The notes: generated by a model from the sequence alone, not told the origin. DNA of 13,798 bases from JAHJDS01 sp964569795 (GCA_964569795.1 CAZMVB010000055.1:1-13798), one strand, 5' to 3'; positions 1-10,496 are shown, counted from the first letter of the stretch. Translations and numbers: made by a program.

Positions 1-38
1 ACGTGAGGCTTCGTCCGTTCGAATTTCTTCTTGGCCAT
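1..38 (-). CDS. tuf: Elongation factor Tu, N-terminal fragment (gene runs off the left edge)
   Basis: Only the first 12 complete codons are in the window; they read MAKKKFERTKPH and the next codon begins GT (Val). This is the conserved opening of bacterial EF-Tu, just before the G1 P-loop, which would lie outside. EF-Tu is the cytosolic GTPase that delivers aminoacyl-tRNA to the ribosomal A site. The ATG at 36-38 is preceded by a strong ribosome binding site (GGAGG, 7 nt upstream on the minus strand). The gene starts 43 nt after the rpsG stop codon, so it is probably co-transcribed with rpsG. In the usual str operon fusA lies between rpsG and tuf, and it is absent here. The end of a second tuf gene is at the other edge of the window, so the genome should carry at least two tuf copies in the same orientation. 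The identification rests on 12 residues plus context but is specific. Confidence 0.93.
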   Translation of the reverse strand, partial: MAKKKFERTKPH

Positions 39-81
39 GTCTCTCCCTCCAAAAACAGGGACCAGGAGCCGGTCAGACCGG

Positions 82-552
82 TTACCACCGGTAATGGGCG
101 AAGGCCTTGTTGGCCTCGGCCATGCGGTGCGTGTCCTCTCGTTTCTTGACGGTGGCGCCGCGCCCGGCGGCGGCGTCCATGAGCTCGGCGGCCAGCCGAT
201 CGACCATGGTCTTCTCCGGCCGGCTCCGGGCGTACTGGGTCAGCCAGCGGATGGCCAGCGACAGCCGCCGGTTGGCCCGAACCTCGACGGGCACCTGATA
301 GGTCGAGCCGCCGACCCGCCGGCTCTTGACCTCGACGGCGGGTTTGACGTTATCGACCGCCTTCTCGAAGATCGACAGCGGGTTCTCGCCGGTGCGCTCG
401 GCGATCTTGTCCAAGGCGCCGTACATGATTCCCTCGGCCACGCTCCGTTTGCCGTCGCGCATCATCCCGTTGACGAACCGGGTCAGCAGACGGCTCTGAT
501 ACTTGGGATCGGGCAGCACTTCCCGCTTGGGAACCTCTCTCCTTCTAGGCAT
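82..552 (-). CDS. rpsG: 30S ribosomal protein S7
   Basis: The protein is 156 aa, the normal length for bacterial S7, which nucleates assembly of the 30S head by binding the 3' major domain of 16S rRNA and lines the mRNA exit/E-site region. Family features visible in order are the MPRR start, the KYQSRLLTRFVNGMMRDGKR segment near residues 17-37, VGGSTYQVPVEV around 81-92 (the beta-hairpin region) and a C-terminal KKREDTHRMAEANKAFAHYRW. The ATG at 550-552 has a GAGGAGG purine run directly upstream, with short spacing. It is separated from rpsL by an unusual 436 bp gap holding a repeat array and a candidate promoter, and it is followed 43 nt later by tuf instead of fusA. In E. coli S7 is the translational repressor of the str operon; whether the long leader here carries an S7 site cannot be judged by eye. 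No TTA, CTA or TCA codons are used. Confidence 0.98.
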   Translation of the reverse strand: MPRRREVPKREVLPDPKYQSRLLTRFVNGMMRDGKRSVAEGIMYGALDKIAERTGENPLSIFEKAVDNVKPAVEVKSRRVGGSTYQVPVEVRANRRLSLAIRWLTQYARSRPEKTMVDRLAAELMDAAAGRGATVKKREDTHRMAEANKAFAHYRW

Positions 553-728
553 GGCCTCCTCGCCAAAAATAAAAAACTCTGTTTTATCTCCTGCGGGCGT
601 CCCCGCCGGGAACAGACGTTTGACAACCGAACGGCGATACCGGGGTCAGGGACCATGGCGGTCGTTGTCCGCCGCCCCGCCGGCGCCCTGTCCGCGCCCG
701 GGGTCGGCCGCCCGGTCAACCGTCCGGC

Positions 729-747
729 GGCGGACGCTCGGTCCGCC
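729..747 (-). repeat. Hairpin just downstream of the candidate rpsG promoter
   Basis: A perfect 7 bp inverted repeat (GGCGGAC / GTCCGCC) with a 5-base loop. It abuts the -10 hexamer of the promoter candidate at 747-774, so it would cover the transcription start or the very 5' end of the mRNA. No U-run follows, so it is not a typical intrinsic terminator. It could stabilise the 5' end or act as an operator; both are inference. Confidence 0.4.
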
Positions 748-774
748 TTATGTCAATCAGGCCTTCCCTGTCAA
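747..774 (-). promoter_or_regulatory. Candidate sigma70 promoter for rpsG-tuf
   Basis: On the minus strand a perfect -35 hexamer TTGACA (769-774) is followed after 16 bp by CATAAG (747-752), which matches TATAAT at 4 of 6 positions. Transcription would begin near 739-741, leaving a leader of about 190 nt before the rpsG start. It lies inside the unusually long rpsL-rpsG gap, where an internal promoter would let rpsG and tuf be expressed separately from rpsL. The spacing is one base short of optimal and the -10 is imperfect. Confidence 0.5.
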
Positions 775-838
775 AAACCGGGCCGCCCCGAAGATTCAAC
801 GGGGTCAGCCGCCGAAAACCACCCTTGACAGCCCCCAA

Positions 839-989
839 CGGCCCCCGGAACCGGCCCCCATGTCGCTCGCCGGAACCGGCCCCCGTGTTGTTCGCCGAAC
901 CGGCCCCCATGTATTCGCCGAACCGGCCCCCGTGTCGCTCGCCGGAACCGGCCCCCTGGTCCAGAGGCCGGCCCCCGGGATCGGCCCCC
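839..989 (-). repeat. GC-rich tandem repeat array after rpsL
   Basis: The plus-strand core CGGCCCCC occurs eight times, starting at 839, 852, 877, 901, 924, 949, 969 and 982. The central units (from 848, 873, 897, 920 and 945) are 23-25 bp and share GAACCGGCCCCC followed by a variable RTGT...CGCCG part. In the mRNA sense each unit contains GCCGGTTCCGGC or GCCGGTTCGGC, a 4 bp mini-hairpin that is kept despite the length change. The flanking units are degenerate and closer together (13-20 bp). The last core reaches into the rpsL stop codon. The periods are not multiples of three, so this is not a coding repeat. It has no unique spacers, so it is not CRISPR. It may be a slippage-grown element or the decayed multi-repeat end of a transposable element; the sequence does not decide. 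Confidence 0.85.
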
Positions 990-1360
990 TATTTGGGGCG
1001 CTTGCTGCCGTACTTGGACCGGCGCTGGCGACGGTCGGCCACGCCCACGGCGTCCAGGGTGCCCCGGATGATGTGATAGCGGACGCCGGGGAGGTCCTTG
1101 ACCCGGCCGCCGCGGATCATGACCACCGAGTGTTCCTGGAGGTTATGCCCCTCGCCGGGGATATAGCTGGTGACCTCGATGCCGTTGGTCAAGCGGACCC
1201 GGGCGACCTTGCGCAGGGCCGAGTTGGGCTTCTTGGGCGTGGTGGTATAGACCCGGACGCAGACGCCTCGCTTTTGGGGGCAGGCCTGCAGGGCCGGGAC
1301 CTTGTTCTTGGCCTTTATCTTCTTGCGCCCCTTGCGCACCAACTGACTGATGGTCGGCAT
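989..1360 (-). CDS. rpsL: 30S ribosomal protein S12
   Basis: The protein is 123 aa, the family length, and can be followed end to end. It opens MPTISQLVRKGRKK, then has ALQACPQKRGVCVRVYTTTP, the PKKPNSALRKVARVRLTNG decoding loop at residues 42-60, EGHNLQEHSVV, the GGRVKDLPGVRYH loop and a basic C-terminus ending in SKYGSKRPK. S12 sits at the A-site interface and controls decoding accuracy. The lysine pair at 43-44 (K42/K43 in mature E. coli numbering) and the KDLPG loop are intact, so the sequence carries the streptomycin-sensitive type. The ATG is at 1358-1360, with AGAGG close upstream and GAGG about 12 nt upstream. Its 5' leader contains a strong promoter candidate starting at the rpoC stop codon and two stable hairpins. 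It is first in a short rpsL-rpsG-tuf unit that lacks fusA. Confidence 0.98.
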   Translation of the reverse strand: MPTISQLVRKGRKKIKAKNKVPALQACPQKRGVCVRVYTTTPKKPNSALRKVARVRLTNGIEVTSYIPGEGHNLQEHSVVMIRGGRVKDLPGVRYHIIRGTLDAVGVADRRQRRSKYGSKRPK

Positions 1361-1438
1361 GACCTCTGGGTGTCCTCACTTTCGTGGCCGCTCCCGGCGG
1401 CCAGGGACCGTCCGGGACGCCGGTTCAGCTCAAATGTT

Positions 1439-1468
1439 GCTCCCGGGCCAAAGGCCGCCCCGGGGAGC
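1439..1468 (-). repeat. Hairpin in the rpsL leader (start-proximal)
   Basis: The arms GCTCCC and GGGAGC pair perfectly (6 bp) and the stem continues with GGG/CCC after a one-base bulge, closing on an A/T-containing loop. It lies about 80 nt before the rpsL start codon in the transcript predicted from the 1528-1556 promoter. There is no U-run, so it is not an intrinsic terminator in the gene direction. A role in leader stability or ribosomal-protein feedback is possible but unproven. Confidence 0.45.
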
Positions 1469-1485
1469 GGATCGGTTCAAGCGAC

Positions 1486-1507
1486 GGCCCCCCGGCGGCG
1501 GGGGGCC
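1486..1507 (-). repeat. Very stable GC hairpin in the rpsL leader (5' side)
   Basis: A perfect 9 bp inverted repeat of almost pure G and C (GGCCCCCCG / CGGGGGGCC) with a 4-base loop. It would form within the first 20-40 nt of the transcript from the candidate promoter just upstream. In the minus-strand direction it is not followed by U residues. On the plus strand it is followed by a T-rich stretch, so it could stop rare antisense transcription entering rpoC, but no plus-strand gene exists here. Confidence 0.5.
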
Positions 1508-1527
1508 TTGCTATTTTCGAATTTTTA

Positions 1528-1552
1528 AAGATAGTCCGACAACCTCGGGTTG

Positions 1553-1556
<4 letters not shown>
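1528..1556 (-). promoter_or_regulatory. Strong sigma70-like promoter for rpsL, overlapping the rpoC stop
   Basis: On the minus strand TTGACA (1551-1556, 6/6 match to the -35 consensus) is followed after exactly 17 bp by TATCTT (1528-1533, 4/6 match to the -10). An AT-rich stretch (TTTAAAAATT) follows the -10 and would ease melting; the start should be near 1521. The TGA stop of rpoC (1553-1555) lies inside the -35 hexamer. A 17 bp palindrome (1538-1554) fills most of the spacer. Placed between rpoC and rpsL, it would separate the polymerase and str units transcriptionally. Confidence 0.7.
1538..1554 (-). promoter_or_regulatory. Perfect palindrome inside the rpsL promoter (operator candidate)
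   Basis: GACAACC and GGTTGTC form a perfect 7 bp inverted repeat around a 3-base centre. It overlaps the -35 hexamer and runs through the spacer of the promoter at 1528-1556. A dimeric regulator bound here would compete with RNA polymerase. Alternatively, as RNA in the rpoC 3' end, it makes a 7 bp hairpin followed 5 nt later by a short U-rich stretch, which could act as a weak terminator. The sequence alone does not choose between these. Confidence 0.5.
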
Positions 1557-5764
<4,208 letters not shown>

Positions 5765-5770
5765 GGCCTT

Positions 5771-5776
5771 CTCCTT
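5771..5776 (-). promoter_or_regulatory. Ribosome binding site fixing the TTG start of rpoC
   Basis: AAGGAG on the minus strand, with 6 nt to the TTG at 5764. No ATG or GTG in the right frame gives a better-placed start, and the N-terminal protein sequence fits the family from this TTG onward. Confidence 0.8.
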
Positions 5777-5799
5777 TTAACGTTGAGGGTTGTTGGTCC

Positions 5800-5818
5800 C
5801 CCCGGGGCGGCCCCGGGG
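5800..5818 (-). repeat. Hairpin between rpoB and rpoC
   Basis: Two copies of the self-complementary octamer CCCCGGGG are separated by 3 bases, giving an 8 bp all-GC stem just after the rpoB stop. No U-run follows in the gene direction, so it should not terminate transcription. A role in mRNA stability, or as a barrier to 3' exonucleases protecting the rpoB message, is inference. Confidence 0.5.
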
Positions 5819-5828
5819 TTCCCCTGAA

Positions 5829-8800
5829 TTATTCCGGGGCCGGGGCCTCCTCGGCCGCCTCCTCGAGCAGTTCCACGTCGAGGCCCAGGCTCTGCAGTTC
5901 CTTGATCAGGACGTTGAACGACTCGGGCAGATCGGCCTCGAGGGTGTTGTCGCCCTTGACGATCTTCTCGTACATCCTGGTCCGGCCGACCACGTCGTCG
6001 CTCTTGACGGTCAAGAACTCCTGGAGCGAGTAGGCGGCGCCGTAGGCCTCCATGGCCCAGACCTCCATCTCGCCCAGGCGCTGCCCGCCGAACTGGGCCT
6101 TGCCGCCCAGGGGCTGCTGGGTGACCAGGGAATAGGGGCCGATGGACCGGGCGTGGATCTTGTCGTCCACCAGGTGGTGGAGCTTGAGGATGTACATCAT
6201 GCCCACGGTCACCGGCTGGTCGAAGGGCAGCCCGGTCCGGCCGTCGAACAGGCGGGCCTGGCCGACCTCGGGGAGCCCGGCCTCCTTGAGCAGGTCGCGG
6301 ATCTCCTCCTCGGAGGCGCCGTCGAAGACCGGGGTGGCCATGGGCACCCCCTCGGCCGACAGCTTTTCGGCCAGGTCGATCAGGTCCCCGTCCTCGAGCT
6401 CCTTGAGGTGGGCGGCGTAATCGGCCTTGCCGTAGATCCGGGACAGGGCCTGCCTGACCCGGACCGCGTCCCGGGTCTTCTCCAGGACCTGGCCGATCTT
6501 CTGCCCCAGCCCGTAGGCCGCCCAGCCCAGGTGGGTCTCCAGGACCTGGCCGACGTTCATCCGGGAGGGCACGCCCAGGGGGTTGAGGACCACGTCCACC
6601 GGCGTGCCGTCCTCGAAGTAGGGCATGTCCTCGACGGGCACCACCCGGCTGACCACGCCCTTGTTGCCGTGGCGGCCGGCCATCTTGTCGCCGACGGAGA
6701 GCTTGCGCTTCATGGCCACGTAAACCTTGACCAGCTTGATCACCCCGGGGGGCAGCTCGTCGCCCCGTTTCAGGCGGCCGATCTTGGCCTCGAAGTTCTC
6801 CTTGATCAAGTCCACCTGGGAGACGTAAACGTCAACCACCTGCTCCACGGCGCTCATCAGGGCGTCGTCGGCCCGGGCGACGACCACCTCGTTCATCCGC
6901 CGGATGGGGATCTTCTTGAGGATCTCGGCGGTCAGCTTGGTGTTCTTGTTGAACACGGCCTTGCCCGAGTCGTCCCGGAAGGGGGCGGCCAGGGTCCGGC
7001 CCTCGAGCAGCTCCATCAGCCGGTCAAAGGCGTTCTGGCCGATGATCGAGATCTCGTCGTTCTGGTCCTTGAGCAGCCGGCCGATCTCGTCGTCCTCGAT
7101 GGCCTTGGCCCGCTCGTCCTTGTCGATGCCCCGGCGGGAGAAGACCCGGGCGTCGATGACGATGCCCTCGACGCCGGGCGGGACCCGGAGCGAGGTGTCC
7201 TTGACGTCGCCGGCCTTCTCGCCGAAGATGGCCCGCAGCAGTTTTTCTTCCGGCGAAAGCTGGGTCTCGCCCTTGGGGGTGATCTTGCCCACCAGGATGT
7301 CGCCCGGCTTGACGTAGGCCCCGATGCGGACGATGCCCGCCTCGTCCAGGTCCACCAGGGACTCCTCGCCCAGGTTGGGGATGTCCCGGGTGATCTCCTC
7401 CTTGCCCAGCTTGGTGTCCCGGGCCACGGTCTCGAACTCCTCGATGTGGACCGAGGTGTAGATGTCCTCCTTGACCACCCGCTCGCTGACCAGGATCGAG
7501 TCCTCGAAGTTGTAGCCGCCCCAGCTCATGAAGGCGACCATGACGTTGCGGCCCAGGGCCAGCTCGCCCTTGTCCGTGGCCGGACCGTCGGCCACGACCT
7601 GGTCCTTCTTGACCCGCTGGCCGCGGCGGACGATGGGCTTCTGGTTGAAACAGGTGTTCTGGTTGGACCGCTGGTACTTGATCAGCTTGTGGATCTCGAC
7701 GCCGCCCATGGACGAGTCCTCGGTCGGGTCGTAGCGGATGACGATCCGGTCGGCGTCGGCGCTGACCACCTGGCCGTGGCCCTTGGCCATGATCGTCACC
7801 CCCGAGTCCTCGGCCACGACCGACTCCATGCCGGTCCCGACCAGGGGGGCGTCGGTCCTGAGCAGGGGCACCGCCTGGCGCTGCATGTTGGAGCCCATCA
7901 GGGCCCGGTTGGCGTCGTCGTTCTCCAGGAAGGGGATCAGCGAGGCGGCGACCGAGACCAGCTGGTTGGGCGAGACGTCCATGAAGGCCACCTCGTCGGC
8001 GGTCACCTGGACGAACTCGCCCTCGCGGCGGGCGTTGACCACGTCCCGGACGAAGTAGCCCTTGTCGTCCAGGGGGGCGTTGGCCTGGGCGATGGCGTAG
8101 TCCTTCTCGTCCAGGGCGGTCAGGTAGTGGATGTCGCCGAAGACCCGGCCCTCCCGGGCGGTCCGGTAGGGGGTCTCGATGAAGCCGAACTCGTTGACCC
8201 GGGCGTAGGTCGAAAGACTGACGATCAGGCCGATGTTGGGCCCCTCGGGGGTCTCGATGGGGCAGATCCGGCCGTAGTGGGTCGGGTGGACGTCCCGGAC
8301 CTCGAACCCGGCCCGCTCCCGGGTCAGCCCGCCGGGGCCCAGGGCGGACAGGCGCCGCTTGTGGGTCACCTCGGACAGGGGGTTGGTCTGGTCCATGAAC
8401 TGGCTGAGCTGGGACGTCCCGAAGAACTCCTTGACCACGGCGCTGACCGGCTTGGAGTTGACCAGGTCGTGGGGCATCAGGGCCTCGGTCTCCTGGAGGC
8501 TCATCCGCTCCTTGATGGCCCGCTCCACCCGGACCAGGCCGATCCGGTACTGGTTTTCCAAAAGCTCGCCCACGGCCCGGACCCGGCGGTTGCCCAGGTG
8601 GTCGATGTCGTCCACCGGACCCTCGGTGTCCTTGAGATCGACCAGGTGCCTCACGGAGGACATGATGTCCTCGGGGGTCAGGGTCCGGTGGTCCAGGTCG
8701 TGGTCCATGCCCAGGCGGAGGTTCAGCTTCAGCCGGCCGACCTTGGACAGGTCGTAGTGCTCCGGATTGAAAAAGAGGTTGTTGAAGAAGGACCGGGCCA

Positions 8801-9959
8801 CGTCCATGGTAGGCGGATTGGACGGCCGGAGCTTGCGGTAGATGTCCAGGATGGCCTCCTCCTGGTTCTGGACCTTGTCCAGCCGGAGGGTCAAGGCGAT
8901 CGAGGGGGTGATGTGGGGCCCCTCCACGTGGAGGGTATCCACCTCGCGGATCTTGCTCTCGCGCAGTTTTTCCAGGAGCTCCTCGGTGATGTCCTCGTTG
9001 AGCCGCAGGATGACCTCGCCGTCGGCGTCGGCGTGGTCCCGGGCGCTGATGCGTCCGATGAGGTCCGCGTCCTTGGCGCCGATCTGGGTGATGCCCTGCT
9101 CCTGCATGGCCTTGAGGGCCTTCTTGGTGATGCGGCGTCCGGCCTTGACGATGGTCTCGCCCCCCTCGCCGGCGATGCGGACCGAGGTCTCCTTGCCCCG
9201 CAGGAAATCGGCGTTGACCTCGCGGCTGACCTTGGTCTTGCCGATCAGGTAGAACCGCTCGACCCGGTAGAAGGACTCGAGGATCTGCTCCTCGGTGTAG
9301 CCGATGGCCTTGAGGAGGATGGTCACCGGAAATTTGCGGCGGCGGTCGATGCGGACGTGGAGGTGCTCCTTGGGGTCGAACTCGAAATCGATCCACGAGC
9401 CGCGCAAGGGGATGATCCGGGCGGTGTAGGCCACCCGGCCCGAGGAGCTGGTGCGGCTCTTGTCCATGTCGAAGAAGATGCCGGGGGAGCGGTGGAGCTG
9501 GGAGACGACGACCCGCTCGGTGCCGTTGACGATGAAGGTCCCCTTCTCGGTCATCAGGGGCAGGGTGCCGAAGTAGATCTCCTGCTCCTTGATGTCCCGG
9601 ATGGACTGGGCCCCGGTCTCCTTGTTGACGTCATAGACCACCAGCCGGACGGTGATCTTGATCGGGGCCTCGTAGGTCATGCCCCGGGCCAGGCACTCCT
9701 CCTGGTCGTACTTGACCTCGCCGAAGGAGTAGCCGACGAATTCCAGGCTCGAGGTGCCGGAGAAGTCGGTGATGGGGAAGACGGACCGAAAGACGTTCTG
9801 CAGTCCGATATCCTGGCGCTCCTCGGGGGGGACATCCTTTTGCAGAAAGCGGTTGTAGGAGTCCTTCTGCATGTCGATCAGGTTGGGGATGTCCAGGATC
9901 TTTTCGATCTTGCCGAAATTCTTCCGGGGACGAAAAGCGATGGTGGCGGAATTGCCCAA
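5829..9959 (-). CDS. rpoB: DNA-directed RNA polymerase beta subunit
   Basis: The protein is 1376 aa, the usual proteobacterial size, and collinear with beta throughout. The rifampicin-binding region at about 512-540 reads FFGTSQLSQFMDQTNPLSEV then THKRRLSAL. The residues equivalent to E. coli D516, H526, R529 and S531 are wild type (here D523, H533, R536, S538); N518 is Thr. Further landmarks are RVCP-like RICPIETPEGPNIGLI, SWGGYNFEDSILVSERVV, MAGRHGNKGVVSR (active-site lysine region), and the C-terminal GGKAQFGGQRLGEMEVWAME clamp-joining segment. The start is TTG at 9957-9959, with AGGGAG 8 nt upstream; no better ATG exists and the N-terminus (FRPRKNFGKIEKILDIPNLI) fits the family. It lies 88 nt after rplL across a strong hairpin and 64 nt before rpoC. 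It uses no TTA, CTA or TCA codons. It ends with TAA. Confidence 0.99.
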   Translation of the reverse strand: MGNSATIAFRPRKNFGKIEKILDIPNLIDMQKDSYNRFLQKDVPPEERQDIGLQNVFRSVFPITDFSGTSSLEFVGYSFGEVKYDQEECLARGMTYEAPIKITVRLVVYDVNKETGAQSIRDIKEQEIYFGTLPLMTEKGTFIVNGTERVVVSQLHRSPGIFFDMDKSRTSSSGRVAYTARIIPLRGSWIDFEFDPKEHLHVRIDRRRKFPVTILLKAIGYTEEQILESFYRVERFYLIGKTKVSREVNADFLRGKETSVRIAGEGGETIVKAGRRITKKALKAMQEQGITQIGAKDADLIGRISARDHADADGEVILRLNEDITEELLEKLRESKIREVDTLHVEGPHITPSIALTLRLDKVQNQEEAILDIYRKLRPSNPPTMDVARSFFNNLFFNPEHYDLSKVGRLKLNLRLGMDHDLDHRTLTPEDIMSSVRHLVDLKDTEGPVDDIDHLGNRRVRAVGELLENQYRIGLVRVERAIKERMSLQETEALMPHDLVNSKPVSAVVKEFFGTSQLSQFMDQTNPLSEVTHKRRLSALGPGGLTRERAGFEVRDVHPTHYGRICPIETPEGPNIGLIVSLSTYARVNEFGFIETPYRTAREGRVFGDIHYLTALDEKDYAIAQANAPLDDKGYFVRDVVNARREGEFVQVTADEVAFMDVSPNQLVSVAASLIPFLENDDANRALMGSNMQRQAVPLLRTDAPLVGTGMESVVAEDSGVTIMAKGHGQVVSADADRIVIRYDPTEDSSMGGVEIHKLIKYQRSNQNTCFNQKPIVRRGQRVKKDQVVADGPATDKGELALGRNVMVAFMSWGGYNFEDSILVSERVVKEDIYTSVHIEEFETVARDTKLGKEEITRDIPNLGEESLVDLDEAGIVRIGAYVKPGDILVGKITPKGETQLSPEEKLLRAIFGEKAGDVKDTSLRVPPGVEGIVIDARVFSRRGIDKDERAKAIEDDEIGRLLKDQNDEISIIGQNAFDRLMELLEGRTLAAPFRDDSGKAVFNKNTKLTAEILKKIPIRRMNEVVVARADDALMSAVEQVVDVYVSQVDLIKENFEAKIGRLKRGDELPPGVIKLVKVYVAMKRKLSVGDKMAGRHGNKGVVSRVVPVEDMPYFEDGTPVDVVLNPLGVPSRMNVGQVLETHLGWAAYGLGQKIGQVLEKTRDAVRVRQALSRIYGKADYAAHLKELEDGDLIDLAEKLSAEGVPMATPVFDGASEEEIRDLLKEAGLPEVGQARLFDGRTGLPFDQPVTVGMMYILKLHHLVDDKIHARSIGPYSLVTQQPLGGKAQFGGQRLGEMEVWAMEAYGAAYSLQEFLTVKSDDVVGRTRMYEKIVKGDNTLEADLPESFNVLIKELQSLGLDVELLEEAAEEAPAPE

Positions 9960-9967
9960 GTTACTTA

Positions 9968-9973
9968 CTCCCT
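9968..9973 (-). promoter_or_regulatory. Ribosome binding site fixing the TTG start of rpoB
   Basis: AGGGAG on the minus strand, 8 nt before the TTG at 9959. The next in-frame Met (residue 30) would remove conserved N-terminal sequence and lacks this spacing, so TTG is the supported start. Confidence 0.8.
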
Positions 9974-9992
9974 GAGGTTACTGGCCTGGAAG

Positions 9993-10028
9993 GCGGGGGG
10001 CGGGCCGGGCGGGCCGGCCCTCCCCCGC
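9993..10028 (-). repeat. Long GC hairpin between rplL and rpoB (attenuator or processing-site candidate)
   Basis: The arms GCGGGGG (9993-9999) and CCCCCGC (10022-10028) pair. After a small 2x1 internal loop, GGGCCGG (10002-10008) pairs with CCGGCCC (10014-10020) around a 5-base loop. That gives a 14 bp nearly all-GC stem. No U-run follows, so it is not a canonical intrinsic terminator. E. coli has both a partial terminator and an RNase III site between rplL and rpoB, which set L7/L12 expression well above that of the polymerase; this hairpin sits in the equivalent place, and the analogy is inference. Confidence 0.55.
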
Positions 10029-10047
10029 GGCGAACCCCGTCAGGGGC

Positions 10048-10437
10048 CTACTTGACCTCGACGGTCGCGCCGGCCTCTTCCAGCTGGGCCACCAGGCCGT
10101 CGGCCTCTTCCTTGCTGACGCCGTCCTTGACGGTCTTGGGCGCCTCGTCCACCAGGGCCTTGGCCTCCTTGAGCCCCAGACCGGTGATGGCCCGGACGAC
10201 CTTGATGACCTGGATCTTCTTGTCGCCGGCGGCGGTGAGCACGACGTCGAACTCGGTCTTTTCCTCCTCGGCGGCCGCCTCGGCCGCGGCGCCGGGGACG
10301 GCGCCGGCGGCCACGGCCACCGGGGCGGCGGCGCTGACGCCGAACTTGTCCTCGAGCTCCTTGATCATCTCGGACAGCTCGAGCACGCTCATGTTGGCAA
10401 TGAAGTCGATAACCTGTTCCTTGGTGATGTCAGCCAT
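10048..10437 (-). CDS. rplL: 50S ribosomal protein L7/L12
   Basis: The protein is 129 aa. The N-terminal dimerisation domain (MADITKEQVIDFIANMSVLE and ELSEMIKELEDKFGV) is followed by an Ala/Gly/Pro-rich hinge (about residues 36-59, AAAPVAVAAGAVPGAAAEAA) and the factor-binding C-terminal domain (EEKTEFDVVLTAAGDKKIQV, VRAITGLGLKEAKALVDEAP, final GATVEVK). It forms the flexible ribosomal stalk that recruits and activates EF-Tu, EF-G and other GTPases, and it binds L10 as dimers. I chose the ATG at 10435-10437 over a TTG two codons earlier because GGAG lies 7 nt before the ATG and would be too close to the TTG. It starts 59 nt after rplJ and is followed by a large hairpin before rpoB. Confidence 0.98.
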   Translation of the reverse strand: MADITKEQVIDFIANMSVLELSEMIKELEDKFGVSAAAPVAVAAGAVPGAAAEAAAEEEKTEFDVVLTAAGDKKIQVIKVVRAITGLGLKEAKALVDEAPKTVKDGVSKEEADGLVAQLEEAGATVEVK

Positions 10438-10496
10438 GATCAAACTCCGTATGTCGTCGGCGCGGCCGGGGTCCGGCCCGCCCGATTAAGTTCCGC

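Larger units (their letters stand above)
553..988 (-). other. 436 bp rpsL-rpsG intergenic region
   Basis: This is the only stretch over 300 bases without a gene. Reading in the direction of transcription it holds a GC-rich tandem array directly after the rpsL stop (about 839-989), a low-complexity stretch, a sigma70-like promoter candidate (747-774), a hairpin (729-747), a GC-rich segment without recognisable structure, and an AT-rich patch at about 560-590 just before the rpsG ribosome binding site. The open frames here (for example 716-910 on the minus strand) start inside repeat units, lack convincing ribosome binding sites and resemble no family I know, so I call no gene. In E. coli the rpsL-rpsG spacing is only on the order of 100 bp and carries the S7 regulatory site, so this gap is expanded. 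Confidence 0.8.

Noticed and set aside
483..719. Minus-strand frame running from the gap into rpsG out of frame
   Set aside because: It overlaps the well-supported rpsG start in another frame and would begin at a TTG without a ribosome binding site.
716..910. 64-codon minus-strand frame in the rpsL-rpsG gap as a small gene
   Set aside because: It begins at an ATG that belongs to a repeat unit, lacks a proper ribosome binding site, and its sequence (Gly/Arg/Pro-rich) is what GC-rich noncoding DNA gives.
839..989. Repeat array as a CRISPR
   Set aside because: The units are contiguous and 23-25 bp with degenerate edges; there are no unique spacers of constant length and no cas genes nearby.
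1486..1526. Plus-strand intrinsic terminator (GC hairpin followed by T-rich DNA)
   Set aside because: No gene on the plus strand would use it, and the T-tract is interrupted; the hairpin is better read as part of the rpsL leader.
10435..10443. TTG start of rplL two codons upstream
   Set aside because: The GGAG motif would be about 1 nt from that codon; it is correctly spaced for the ATG at 10437.
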